Shown here piece by piece: positions 25,401-35,379 of a stretch of DNA of 64,000 bases. The number at the start of each line of letters is the position of its first letter. Positions within the stretch are counted from its first letter, which is position 1. Position numbers and translations under genes: made by a program. This stretch comes from Echinarachnius parma (Eukaryota > Echinodermata > Echinoidea > Clypeasteroida > Echinarachniidae): the NCBI GenBank assembly GCA_037951105.1, contig JBAMJV010003777.1, forward strand, positions 70,001 through 134,000, in the 5' to 3' direction. The notes beneath the pieces were generated by a model that saw nothing but the letters and a program-made list of their open reading frames with translations, had not been told where the DNA came from and did not search any database.

Positions 25401-28400
25401 TTTACTTAGTCATTTGTAATTTTGTATTCCTTTCGAGCATGGTGGAGTTATAACTGTTAGTTTGTAATGTATGGTGAAGGTTTTAGTTACTAAAATTCAG
25501 TTTGACCAAAACTGTATACTCTCTTTACCAAAACTCAACTATCCCTTTAAGTTATGCGAAATAAAAATATAATTTGAACATTTTGATTTTGCCACGTTAA
25601 AAAATGATAAAATACACAATTCAATTATACATTTTGAAGACAAAATAGCAAACATTTTATATGAAAGATAAGAAACAGAAAAATGAGCATAAACATTAAA
25701 TATTGAACGACAAATCATAAGTGTAAACTAAACAAAATCGAAATAGAAGAATCAAAATCCAAAACAGAAAATTTGAAATCGTACGTTTGCCTTGTGTAGC
25801 CAATCACGTTGCCGGGTGGCGCTTCCACCTGAATGACGAAGCCACACGAATCGCTATTCGCGCACCAACAGCACCCAGCACAGCACTGGAACGGTCGCAC
25901 GATGCGCATCACCTCCTGATAATAGTGGTAAAATAAATGTAAAAACATAAACTTAAAGGGATAGTTAAGTTTCGGTATAGAGGGCGCTTCAAGATTTGTT
26001 TTTTTTGTGAGGTAATGAAAAACTAAGTGTAAAAACTGAAAGAGCACACAATCAACTTACTGTTTGATCAATTTTTACAAACTTCGCTATTAAAGGTCGT
26101 TACCACTTGGCTACCATAATACCTATATGGACTGTGAATATATTTCTGACTAGAAATCAGATGTTTTTTGACAAAAACACTGTTTTATTTGCCCCTATAA
26201 CGATACGATTTTATAATCCACCATCTCCCGGGCCTGTAAAATACTCCAATTCCATAGTAATCGTGAAACTGTCAGTGGAATAGTTCTTATTCGTGTACAA
26301 TCGACCAGGGCTGAACATCAAGTCAACCGTATTAGGCCATACAATCCGATAACATCCGACGGGATAAATGGGCATTAATGGCGAACATTACATCCGACCC
26401 GATTACCACTGAGCTCGAACATTCTATAGTCAACCGGCATTGGGGCCACTCCGACATACGATCCGACCGGATTACCACTTGGTCCGATTTGCAAGGCAAA
26501 TCCGACTTGATTAACACTCGCTCTAATTCTACTCTGTCCTAGTCAGAAATATACCGACTCTACAATTATGGGGTTAACTTTTGTATCGAACTTTATACTC
26601 TACTGCATTCTGTATGGAGCGAATATCCGACCGTCGAGCGGAATATACGGTACATGTATATAGAGACTGATTTTTCGGTCTTAAGCCCGGCTCAGACAGA
26701 GCCGATTCGACCCGATCCGACTGGTTTTCAGTCAGGCTAGAGTCAGTTTCGCTCAGTCGGAGCCGATCCAACATGTTGAATCGGCCTCGAATGACCTCCG
26801 ACTGGCTCTTGACTGGCAAAACCGGAGTCCTGATGCAATGCATACTGAGTTAATCAGGCTAAAAATCAGTCGGATCGGGTCGAGTCGGCTCTGTCTGCGC
26901 CGGGCTTTACTCTGTCCTTACTTGTTGGTTGTTGTCCACTATGTGAAGGGTGAAGCCACGCCCCTCCCTGCACCAGTAACGATGGCAACATGACGATTCT
27001 GCGTATAAGGAGGAAATGTAAGAAGGTTAAATACATGTAGATGATAAAAGACTACCTGTAATGGATATACATTTTATATTTTCTTGTTTTGTTTTGTATA
27101 ACTTTATTTAAATAATGTATATAGTTCAGTGTATTGATACATACAAACACATACATGTAAAATACAAAACAAAGCAGTTGGTGAACTGAAATAAGTTTTA
27201 TTTACACTAAGATTAGTTCTATTATGAAGGAACTAACTTTACAACAACAAAAGACATCTAGAATAAACGAGAAACATATCGGTAAATTATATAAAGAAGT
27301 AGCCATAATATTTAAATAATTCAAAAGGTAAGGAGGGCAATTAACATTTCGTCATAAATATACGAGATATGGCATTTTTAGGTAAGTCAAATTGAATACA
27401 ATATACTATAGAGTTGTTAAGGAAGAGGGAAGGTAGATGGACAGGTAAAGAGGAGAGGAGAGAGGGAGTCATATTGAAGGGAGGATCTTACTTTTATGAT
27501 CGGTAATCAAATGTGCAACCATTGATTTATATTGTTGTATTCTTTAAAAAGAAGGTATTATTCCCATTAATAACTGTTTTTTTACAAGGCATCTCGCTAT
27601 TTAGTCTTGACACATGTATTTGTGTAATATGTTACTTTATAGTCACTGTCAATCAGTGTATAATCGTTTATTTGCCCTACTTACAGAGACTTCTGATGTG
27701 TTCTTGTCCAGTTTTGTTCGTGTTTTGTTTCATCTTCTCTCCTGTTTGTATCTTGATGTCATATGTTTTCTTATCATACGCTCATACGATTTACTATATA
27801 CTGTTTCATTTGCATTGCTTTCACTTCATTTTAATGACGCCAATACTTACCTTATCTGTATTACTCTTTCGCTTTTATACTTTCAGATCCTGCTCTTTAG
27901 CATATTATGTCGACTTTGAATGACCAAATGGCCTTTAATACACTCAATGATGATGACCTTTTTGATTTATTTAGATCCTCGTCAACTGTGAATGAAGTAA
28001 ATTATGATTCATTGACAAATTTTGATGAAAGTGTTGTGAATCATATTAATTCCTCTGCGGAAGAATTAGAACTTGATTTTAATTTTGATGATCCAGCAAG
28101 CTATAATTTTACTAAATATATAACTAATCATCAATTTCATGATATTGTTAAGGATTTTGAAAATGATACGTTTTCTTTACTACATGTGAATATAAGAAGT
28201 TTGAATAAGCACTTTGATGATTTAAAATTATTTTTGGATAACCCTACTGAAAATCCCTTTTCTGTAATTGGTCTTACAGAAACTTGGGTAAATCAAGATT
28301 TAAATCAACCATATTCTCTTTCTGATTATGATTTTGTGGTAAAAAATAGGCAAAATAGAATTGGTGGTGGTGTGGCCTTATATGTTCATACAAAATATAA

Positions 28401-31400
28401 TTATATTGTTCGAGATGAAATTTCGCTTAGTAATGATTTTATAGAATCTCTTTTTATTGAAATAATTATTCCTAATAGTAAAAATATATTAATTGGCGTT
28501 ATATATAGACCACCAAATTCTAATGTGAAAGATTTTTTAACGCACTCATCGGATTTATTGCGCTGTCAAATATTTAATAATAATGACTCCTTTATAATGG
28601 GAGACTTTAATATTAATTTATTGAAACGAGATCATGATCATAATAATGTGTCCCAGGATTTTCTTGAGATCCTCTTAAGTGCTTCTTTTTTACCTCTCAT
28701 TTCTAAGCCAACTCGTGTTGTAGGCCCCTCTTCTACTTTAATTGATAATATTTTTTCTAATGTTATACCTCATCCTGAATCTTACATTGTCCTTTCTGAT
28801 ATGACAGATCATTATCCTATTATGACGTATTATACTTTATCACAATCTGTCAAAAGTGGTCCTCGTCCATTAAGACGTAAAGTTAATTGTGAGAATATAG
28901 CACGACTTGGTGCTAGCCTTGAAAATATAGATTGGTCTTGTGTTTATGATATTGATGAAGTAAATTGTTCATATGATATGTTTTGTGAAATTTTAAATGG
29001 TCAATTAGATATTTGTATGCCAATCCAAAGAGATAAGGGTACTAATTATAAAAAAAATCCTAGACTACCTTGGATTTCCAAGTCTGTATTGCGATCGATA
29101 AATAGAAAGAATAACCTTTATTATAAATATAAGTCAGTTGGAACTGAACAATCTAAAATAAAATATACATCGTATAAAAATACTCTGACTAAAATAATTC
29201 GTTTGGAAAAGAGAAAATATTTTGTGGATCGCTTAGAATTATATAAGCATGATATGCAAAATACGTGGAAAATTATTAAACAAGCAATGAATATAGTAAA
29301 AAATAAATGTGACATAACTAAAATTAATGTTGATAATGAGATTGTTGAAGATCCTAATGTTATACCTAATATTTTTAATAAATACTTTTCTTCTGTTGGG
29401 GACAATTTAGCTAGAGATATTCCGCCGACTGATAAACACTTTGTTGATTTTTTAGGCCCCGCAAATCCAAATTCAATATTTTTTACTCCTATACATAAAT
29501 TTGAGATATTAGATATTGTTTCTAATTTAAATGATAAGAAAAGTTCTGGTTGCGATGGTATAAATAATTGTATTTTAAAAGGCATTATTCCTTACATAGT
29601 AGATCCATTAGTTCATATTTTTAATTTGTCCTTGTTAAATGGTGAAGTCCCTGACACAATGAAAATAGCTAAAGTTATTCCCTTATTCAAAAAGGGTGAT
29701 AAGTTAGACATTACAAATTATCGTCCAATTTCTTTATTACCTTCTATTTCTAAGATACTAGAAAAAATTATATGCATTCGATTAGTTTCCTTTTTAAAAA
29801 ATGAAAATATTCTTTCGAACTTTCAGTTTGGTTTTAGAGAAAAGTATAGTACTACCCATGCTTTATTATCTTTTATTGAGAAAGTAGCACATGCTATTGA
29901 CAAATCTTCCCACATGGTGGGTATTTTTCTAGATTTCTCCAAGGCCTTCGACACAGTTAACCATGATATTTTACTTTATAAACTTTCCCATTACGGTGTG
30001 CGTGGTAAGGCCTTGGAGTGGTTCAGGAATTACCTTTCAAATAGACAGCAATATGTATTTGTAAATAATCATAGTTCAGAGTTACGTAATATATCTTGTG
30101 GCGTCCCACAAGGAAGCATCTTAGGCCCACTCTTATTTATTTTATATATTAATGATTTTAGTAGGTCATCTGATGTTTTATCGTTTGTTCTTTTTGCCGA
30201 TGACACTAACTTATTTTTTTCTCACGATAATCCACACACTCTTGCAGAAACAATCAATGTTGAATTAGTTAAGGTATTAAAGTGGATTAGAGCGAATAAA
30301 TTATCATTAAATTTGCAGAAAACTAAATATATGCTTTTTAGTAAGTCTATACATTCCTTACCCATAGATATTGCTTTTGAAGATTTTGTATTGGAAAATG
30401 TTTCTAACATTAAATTTTTAGGGGTTACTGTAGATAATCAACTTTCATGGAAATTTCATATAAATAATATTTGTAAAGTTATTTCTCGCAATATTGGTAT
30501 TATTAATAGATTAAAATTTCACCTCCCCTTAGCATCCTTACTTATGTTGTATTCATCTTTGATATTACCATACTTAAATTATGGTATTTTGACTTGGGGT
30601 AACACCCACGTTACGTTATTAGATAAATTGTTATTATTGCAAAAGAAAGCACTGCGTATTATTTTTAATATGGCCCCACGCTCTCACACAGACTCGCTAT
30701 TTTTAGATAATAATATATTAAAAATTAAGGACTTATATTTATTTCAACTCGGTCAGTTTATGTATAATTATAATAACAATACTTTACCCGCAATTTTTGA
30801 TGAAATGTTTTTAAAAAATAAATTAGTTCATAAGTACCCAACACGCCATTCGGGAGAATTCCATTTGCCCTTATTAAGAACGTTGTTAGCTCAAAATACA
30901 TTTATTTATACTGGTCCCAAATTTTGGAATACACTCAGTGATTATATTAAAAATGCAACTTCATTTAATTTGTTTAAGAAAAGGATTAAATTATTATTAT
31001 TACAATCTTATAAAACTCCTAGTTAGTCAATAAAAGGTCATCATTTATATGCTTGTGTTATTGTTCACTAAAAACTTGCCTTCCATATTCTTTGATTTTT
31101 TTTTGTATTGAGCGCTATTATATCACTTATACTCGTATGCGTGAACAGTTCTGTCTATCCATATCCAACCATCCTTTCTCTTCATGTTACCTCTATGTAC
31201 ATGTTACTTTCACATCTTTTCATTCACTCTTAATCTTATGTATTTGGCATCCTGTGCTATCCTGTGCTATGCACGTTGTATTGTGTTGTGTCGTATTGTT
31301 TTGTTCTGCTCGTCGAAGTCTCTGTCGGCCCACATCTTTATTTGTTTTTAGTAATCTTTACTGGAAGCAATTTTCAACTCAAATGTACAATTTATTGTTA

Positions 31401-34400
31401 ATTACAAACAAAATACGTTTTAAAGTATAATTTGATTTTATTATGAATTATGATTTAATTGCTTTATTATTACCCGAGGGGTCCACAATCTACAAGCATT
31501 GCTTTTTAGTGGATCCCTCCATTTCCAAATATATTATTTACCATAATTATATGATTGTAGTTTTCATTGTACATCTATTTCAATTTATTTCACACATGTA
31601 AACCTTGTATTTTTTGTACAATGCTATGTATTTAAATTTTGTTTGGAAATGAAATAAACTAAACTGAAACTGAACTGAAACTGAAACATCAGCTCTCTGT
31701 AGTTTAACTTATTAAACAAAAATCGTCATATTAGATTGAAAAACGTGTGACATAAGAACAACATAGTAAACAAGATGTCATCACACGCGAAAGGGTACGA
31801 CCTTAAATAAAGCATGTTGTTGTTTGCAAAATATGACTATGACAAATGGCAAGAAGGGCTTATATATGATTGACAACATAATATTCAAAAGCAAAATATG
31901 ATAATGAATCTAAATAAATGACAATATTATACCAATTCCTTACATTGTACTACCTAATTAATAATCATAACATAATGCATAAAATGTCAATATTACAACA
32001 TGAGAATGCAACATCCAGGAATGTAGCTAAAACGGGAATAATGTCATATCATCTGTGTTTGAACCAAACATAATAATACATGGTACAATCAATAAAATGT
32101 AGGTGCGAAGGCGATGTATTAAAATATCAATAAAGAATATAACAGATAAATACATATATCTGCATATTCATAATTGATTGTTCATAACCGTGGGATATAA
32201 ATAGACCAAATAAGTCTATAATTATAACAAGCAATTATACATATATAATGCAGTGCAACAGATTGGGAACCTAGTGTGAGGATTTGGATATTAATAATAA
32301 ATTAACATATATCACTAGTTCTATTTATCTTTGAAAGCAATTACATATAATGAAATATCAAATATAACGGAAATCGAGAGATTATCGTCTACTTAAGTAA
32401 TTGTGTTTGAGTCTGAGACGATTATAAAAAAGTCACAAAACTTAAAAAAAGAAAGAAAAAAAAAGAATATGGCTATTTTGAATTAAGCATGTTGACAAGT
32501 GTAGGAACGCTAGAAATCTTGTGTCTCTGAGTCTTGCACCGAGGTGCATCTAGTTTCTGGCCGTTGCGCAGGTTGCGTTCCGATCTAGTGACTTCCTGAA
32601 ATGTTTAAACATTCACTTCAGAATCTGTCTAATTTTTAATCCCATCTAGATGTATTGATTTTTATAATTTCATCACATTGGGTAATCTGTCGAAATGTTT
32701 ACAGGGATAGTTTGAGGTTATTGAACACTTAGTGTAATAGATGAAAGAGCACGTGATTTTACGGGATTTTTTTTTTATTTGATCAAAAACGGTTGAAAAA
32801 CAGCTGAAATATCAATAATATAATCAATTTGGAATAAATGTGGGTCCCACATTTATTCGATGATTTAAGACAAATTTTAAATAATGCCTACACTTTTTTC
32901 AAAAATTTACCAAAGAGGTTATGAATAGTTATTGATAATCTTTCTATCGAATCATTATTTTTACAAAACATCACATTCACAATTTTTCATGAAAATTTGT
33001 TGAAACCAATAAGTTTTTAGAAAGTGCCATCTTGTATTTTAACGGTTTCTTTTTTCTTTTTTTAATGATAACAGGCTTCTTACTTAGCCGTGTGTTACTT
33101 TTTCTACCATTCAAGCATTATTGAATTATAACTGTTAGTTTTTATGATAACTAAAAAATTTAAGACACTGACATTTTATTTGACCAACACTGTACCATCC
33201 CTTTAATATCCACGTATAATAACATAACTTTGTAGTACGAGTTTGAAATCGTAAAGAAACATATCACCGTATTAAAGTTTTCTCTTTTTAATTATTTTAC
33301 ATTATTGTGTCTTAAAAGTTGCCTTTAAACAAACGTCGATTATGTATTAAAAAGTCACAAGTTAGCGACATGGCCCGTATTATGCATGTTATGCTCTTAT
33401 AGATAGACGTACACTAAATTATGCTGATAACATGTAACATTCCTCTGACTAACCTTCGTAGGCGAAGAAGACTTGTTGTCCCAGAGAGTTCTTGATGATG
33501 TACTTGTTCTTCATCTCGATGTTGGTCAAAACTACATAGAAAGAAGAACGACACAATATTTAGTTAAACCCTTATGATCATTCGCTTCTAATAATTATAC
33601 CAGATACTCTTTCATCGATATTTAATTTTGTATTATTTTACCCTTCACTATTAATTTTGTTAACAAATAACAATATTCTTCGGTACATCAACATTGTCTC
33701 TATTATATTAAATCAATCGTATTACATATAGTAAACGGGGATCAGTTTGTTCATATCCATAATTCCAAATGATTCAATATACATGAACTAAAAGATACAA
33801 AATGGACGCAAGGCTGTATGAAATGGTGAATAGATAATTCACATTTTATCGAACACGATTGATTAAAAATATTGCGTTCTTACCTTCAAAGATCTCGACC
33901 TGCTGGTGAATAAGGACCTGGTCTAGTTGGGCCAGGTACTCGAGTCCCTTCGGGCAACCTGGTACACTGTTCTCTGGCACGGGCATCCACTCGCCCGGCA
34001 TGCCCGGCTGTTTGTTCACCGTTAGCTGTAAATAACATTGACAAGTTGGTCAAGAGATCAAAATTAAGTTTGTCAAATTCAATCAAAATCACTTGGAACT
34101 TTCTCACTTATATCATGTATGCACGTTGTTGTTTGGAATTAAATGGATTTTTATTTTCATAATAATTATGTCTACTTAATAATGGAGATATTTATGATTG
34201 CATGTATAGCGTTCCGGAACGCTTATCGATGGTAAATAGAGCTTCATTCCAAAAGGCGCTAAATCCACTTTTTCAACTTTGGAGTAAAGCAGGTTTCTTT
34301 GTCAAACTTTGTACACATGCCTATGGGAATACAAATATGGATCGTCTCATATTTTGAATTTTATTGAATAATTTGTCCTAAAATTTGGATTCTAGATAGT

Positions 34401-35039
34401 TACGTAGCTTATTAATGTACTGATATCGCTAACTCCATTTGTATAGAAAATGGATTTAGCGCCTTTTGGAACTGCGCTCTAAATAAGCAAAATCAAAGGG
34501 CAGTATAGGTGATAAAGTCTGACATTAATTTTCACCCCTTGTCACTAGGTATAAAACATCATTCTCTTTCTATGAAACTTTCACACATCATTCAGAAAAA
34601 TCGTACGATGATATTGGTATATGATTGAAGTATCACATACATTTATGTTTTAGGGGGAAATCTAAAAGTGAATCCATCACTTCAAATATAATGTGGAGAG
34701 CAAACTTAGGGAAGGGCAGAAATTGACTAATATAAGGGACAAATTGAATACAATTAAGAGTGAATTAAAATTATTCGCAAGAACGGACGTTATAAATCTT
34801 TTATAATAAATATTAAAAAACAGTTATTCAAATTATCATATTTAGTATCAAGGTCATTAATGGACAAGTTAGAAGCAGTATTGTGAACAATAAGGAAAAG
34901 TGTTATTAGAGGAGGAAAACGAATTATTTCAAACAAAAATACCTCAGTATTGTCAACGGCAAGTGGAGACAAATAATGGTAAAACAAGGTATTACACAAC
35001 AATTAAACAAAATTGTAGATAAAAACTTACCCCTGCCAT
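20849..35039 (-). CDS. PLSCR: Phospholipid scramblase, gene A (nine exons, 254 aa)
   Basis: Scramblases are small type II membrane proteins that move phospholipids between bilayer leaflets when calcium rises. The coding exons join as 35039-35031, 34025-33884, 33531-33454, 26998-26922, 25915-25785, 24124-24004, 23147-23045, 21458-21400 and 20893-20849. Together they give one open frame of 765 nt, and all introns are GT-AG. Family signatures in order are [16 protein letters not shown] (about 32-47), [16 protein letters not shown] (about 57-72), a Cys cluster CCAGCCWC (113-120) where vertebrates carry the palmitoylated CCCPCC, and KIRGPCWLC (about 167-175). The acidic loop [12 protein letters not shown] (213-224) follows, then a C-terminal hydrophobic helix (about 227-246) ending in EFMIYE. 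The Pro-rich N-terminus of vertebrate PLSCR1 is absent, so the protein begins MAG-LTVNKQP. The first loop position is Lys instead of Asp, so calcium affinity may be reduced (inference). Gene B is its upstream tandem paralogue. Confidence 0.93.
21400..21458 (-). CDS. PLSCR: Gene A exon 8
   Basis: This 59-nt exon encodes [20 protein letters not shown] (221-240), the end of the acidic loop and the start of the membrane helix. It has donor GTAAGTAG. Reading through the donor would add an unrelated tail, but a good terminal exon lies downstream. Confidence 0.92.
21637..22073. mobile_element. TTAA-flanked palindromic MITE (AGGGGAATTAACCC ends)
   Basis: This 437-bp element has arms of about 210 bp and TTAA on both sides (21633-21636 and 22074-22077). 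The centre is at about 21856. The flank plus end, TTAAAGGGG, fits the TTAAAGGRR signature known from T2/Kolobok-type MITEs. It lies in intron 7 of gene A. Confidence 0.85.
22355..22965. repeat. Poly-C/CTCGG repeat cluster in gene A intron 7
   Basis: Runs of C at 22359-22378, 22457-22489 (33) and 22938-22962 (25) are separated by GGTCTCGGC and TTCGAAATTTT words. The same words occur with poly-C at 61330-61660, so this is a dispersed family. Confidence 0.6.
23045..23147 (-). CDS. PLSCR: Gene A exon 7 (calcium-loop exon)
   Basis: This 103-nt exon encodes [19 protein letters not shown], then [15 protein letters not shown] (187-220). The acceptor is ACACAG and the donor GTAAGT, with a phase 1 intron following. 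It carries the first part of the loop that binds calcium in the family. Confidence 0.94.
23434..23560 (+). mobile_element. tRNA-derived SINE head
   Basis: GTGGCTCGATGTTTGAGC resembles a tRNA D arm with the A box. CCGG-TTCCAGTAAT-CCGG can form an anticodon arm, and TCGGGTTCGGTTCCCGG forms a T arm with a near-consensus B box. The acceptor stem does not pair, so it is a SINE and not a working tRNA. It lies in intron 6 of gene A, antisense to the gene. Confidence 0.65.
24004..24124 (-). CDS. PLSCR: Gene A exon 6
   Basis: This 121-nt exon encodes [20 protein letters not shown], then [20 protein letters not shown] (to residue 186). The acceptor is CTATAG and the donor GTAATT. Three decayed copies of this exon lie upstream in the same intron. 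Confidence 0.94.
24225..24820 (-). pseudogene. Three relics of scramblase exon 6 (gene A)
   Basis: Decayed copies lie at about 24225-24303, 24385-24487 and 24785-24815. They are recognised on the plus strand by GGGCTTCCAGCAGTATTTCC and GGTCCTCGGAT words from the exon. The Harbinger-like element 24524-24745 sits between the last two. Confidence 0.7.
24524..24745. mobile_element. Harbinger-like MITE copy 1
   Basis: This 222-bp element has inverted ends AGCCCTCTGCAGACAGAGCC / GTGTGCAGAGGGCT and a TAA duplication on each side (521-523 and 746-748 of the 24-kb block). TAA/TTA targets are typical of PIF/Harbinger. No transposase is present. Confidence 0.8.
25011..25546. mobile_element. TTAA-type MITE, AGGGATAG family, complete copy
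   Basis: This 536-bp element is flanked by TTAA (25007-25010 and 25547-25550). Its ends are AGGGATAGCTGAGTTTTGGT and ACCAAAACTCAACTATCCCT. It lies in intron 5 of gene A. Other copies are at 1335, 25957, 32703, 37703 and 44065. Confidence 0.85.
25785..25915 (-). CDS. PLSCR: Gene A exon 5 (Cys-rich)
   Basis: This 131-nt exon begins [18 protein letters not shown] and ends in [14 protein letters not shown] (residues 103-146). The Cys cluster is the family's likely acylation site. The donor is GTACG, weaker than the GTAAG seen in gene B, and the intron that follows is phase 2. Confidence 0.93.
25957..26075. mobile_element. TTAA-type MITE, AGGGATAG family, 5' fragment
   Basis: Begins after TTAA (25953-25956) with AGGGATAGTTAAGTTTCGGT and loses similarity near 26075. 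It lies about 40 nt upstream of the acceptor of gene A exon 5. Confidence 0.65.
26139..26554. repeat. Possible small inverted-repeat element
   Basis: TATATTTCTGACTAG at the left is matched by its complement at 26540-26554. The interior carries repeated CCGAC and GATTACCACT words. Target duplications are unclear. Confidence 0.35.
26684..26906. mobile_element. Harbinger-like MITE copy 2
   Basis: This 223-bp relative of 24524-24745 shares CAGACAGAGCCGA and CGACCCGATCCGACTGGTTT and is flanked by TTA (26681-26683 and 26907-26909). Its right end is about 15 nt from the donor of gene A exon 4. Confidence 0.8.
26922..26998 (-). CDS. PLSCR: Gene A exon 4
   Basis: This 77-nt exon encodes [16 protein letters not shown] then [10 protein letters not shown] (residues 77-102), corresponding to the [20 protein letters not shown] stretch of human PLSCR1. 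Donor GTAAGG is at 26921. A Harbinger-like element ends at 26906, only about 15 nt into the intron. Confidence 0.92.
27540..31690 (+). mobile_element. CR1/L2-like LINE, apparently full coding length
   Basis: Inserted in intron 3 of gene A, antisense to it. It has a roughly 370-bp leader, one long open frame, a roughly 660-bp 3' UTR and a tail of short tandem repeats (TGAAAC-type, about 31660-31690). Simple tandem-repeat tails are known in the CR1/L2 group. The exact 5' end and target duplication were not resolved. Confidence 0.8.
27907..31026 (+). CDS. LINE endonuclease-reverse transcriptase, 1039 aa
   Basis: It copies LINE RNA into a nicked target site. An apurinic-type endonuclease lies at about residues 90-310 (HVNIRSLN 93-100, GLTETW 122-127, MGDFN 231-235, SDMTDHYP 297-304). 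The reverse transcriptase lies at about 590-840, with [42 protein letters not shown] and the catalytic FADD near 764-767. The C-terminus has the YPTRHSGEF and GPKFWNTL blocks usual in CR1/L2/Daphne-type proteins. No separate first open frame was found in the leader. The frame is uninterrupted and all key motifs are present, so the insertion is recent. The coding region is markedly AT-rich. Confidence 0.93.
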   Translation: MSTLNDQMAFNTLNDDDLFDLFRSSSTVNEVNYDSLTNFDESVVNHINSSAEELELDFNFDDPASYNFTKYITNHQFHDIVKDFENDTFSLLHVNIRSLNKHFDDLKLFLDNPTENPFSVIGLTETWVNQDLNQPYSLSDYDFVVKNRQNRIGGGVALYVHTKYNYIVRDEISLSNDFIESLFIEIIIPNSKNILIGVIYRPPNSNVKDFLTHSSDLLRCQIFNNNDSFIMGDFNINLLKRDHDHNNVSQDFLEILLSASFLPLISKPTRVVGPSSTLIDNIFSNVIPHPESYIVLSDMTDHYPIMTYYTLSQSVKSGPRPLRRKVNCENIARLGASLENIDWSCVYDIDEVNCSYDMFCEILNGQLDICMPIQRDKGTNYKKNPRLPWISKSVLRSINRKNNLYYKYKSVGTEQSKIKYTSYKNTLTKIIRLEKRKYFVDRLELYKHDMQNTWKIIKQAMNIVKNKCDITKINVDNEIVEDPNVIPNIFNKYFSSVGDNLARDIPPTDKHFVDFLGPANPNSIFFTPIHKFEILDIVSNLNDKKSSGCDGINNCILKGIIPYIVDPLVHIFNLSLLNGEVPDTMKIAKVIPLFKKGDKLDITNYRPISLLPSISKILEKIICIRLVSFLKNENILSNFQFGFREKYSTTHALLSFIEKVAHAIDKSSHMVGIFLDFSKAFDTVNHDILLYKLSHYGVRGKALEWFRNYLSNRQQYVFVNNHSSELRNISCGVPQGSILGPLLFILYINDFSRSSDVLSFVLFADDTNLFFSHDNPHTLAETINVELVKVLKWIRANKLSLNLQKTKYMLFSKSIHSLPIDIAFEDFVLENVSNIKFLGVTVDNQLSWKFHINNICKVISRNIGIINRLKFHLPLASLLMLYSSLILPYLNYGILTWGNTHVTLLDKLLLLQKKALRIIFNMAPRSHTDSLFLDNNILKIKDLYLFQLGQFMYNYNNNTLPAIFDEMFLKNKLVHKYPTRHSGEFHLPLLRTLLAQNTFIYTGPKFWNTLSDYIKNATSFNLFKKRIKLLLLQSYKTPS
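32473..32595 (-). mobile_element. LINE 3' coding stub (or orphan exon)
   Basis: After TTTCAG the phase 0 frame gives 40 codons and a stop, with GC-rich codon use unlike the intron around it. The words [18 protein letters not shown] and VPTLVNMLN resemble the C-terminal end of non-LTR retrotransposon proteins as I remember them. A 5'-truncated LINE is therefore likeliest. The acceptor-like border leaves room for use as an alternative exon of gene A. Confidence 0.45.
32703..33202. mobile_element. TTAA-type MITE, AGGGATAG family, in gene A intron 3
   Basis: This 500-bp copy ends CATCCCT/TTAA (33203-33206). The left flank has changed to TTAC. It shares the GATAACAGGC and GTGGGTCCCAC words with 25011-25546. 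Confidence 0.75.
33454..33531 (-). CDS. PLSCR: Gene A exon 3
   Basis: This 78-nt exon encodes residues 51-76 ([20 protein letters not shown] then VFFAYE). The acceptor is ATGTAG and the donor GAAG/GTTAG. The phase 1 intron that follows is about 6.4 kb long because it holds the LINE and other inserts. Confidence 0.93.
33884..34025 (-). CDS. PLSCR: Gene A exon 2
   Basis: This 142-nt exon encodes residues 4-50, from [15 protein letters not shown] to HQQVEIFE. The acceptor is TTTACAG and the donor GAAG/GTAAG, with a phase 1 intron following. It matches the conserved start of the scramblase domain and has the same length as exon 2 of gene B. Confidence 0.93.
34238..34480. mobile_element. Small element with GGATTTAGCGCCTTTTGG ends, AAAT target
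   Basis: This 243-bp element has terminal inverted repeats of about 30 bp containing CCAAAAGGCGCTAAATCCA. It is flanked by AAAT on both sides (34234-34237 and 34481-34484). It is in intron 1 of gene A and is related to the 3-kb element at 37905-40963. Confidence 0.8.
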
Positions 35040-35128
35040 GGTTATCTGGTTATTTTAGGAAATAGCAAAATGTTGTGTTGCTCTCCCGAGAAATTCTAAA
35101 AGCTGTCCAATGTTAACAATACTAATAT
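35031..35128 (-). CDS. PLSCR: Gene A exon 1: 5'UTR end plus start codon
   Basis: Only ATGGCAGGG (35039-35031, Met-Ala-Gly) is coding, followed by donor GTAAG. The 5' edge at 35128 follows a TTTATTTTCAG acceptor, so at least one further upstream non-coding exon should exist. The same arrangement recurs in gene B (Met-Ala-Glu), which supports this start. The intron after it is phase 0. Confidence 0.85.
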
Positions 35129-35379
35129 CTGAAAATAAACGAGAAAAGATAAAAGGAATCAGAAATACATGTATCACATTATAAATATTGTATACGGTTG
35201 GATGGAGAAAGTCAATTGTGTTTTCATTATTCTTTTGTAGCTCGGTAACTATGAAAGTAATATTTATAATAATAATCATTATTTAAAAAAAAAACATTGC
35301 ATTTAAACTAACAAGAACAACGCCTAAATAAACTTTAGCATTTCTAGGTTTTGTTAACGAGTTCACCGTAAATCATGAT

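Noticed and set aside
28000-31430. Minus-strand open frames inside the LINE
   Set aside because: They are antisense shadows of the long plus-strand protein.
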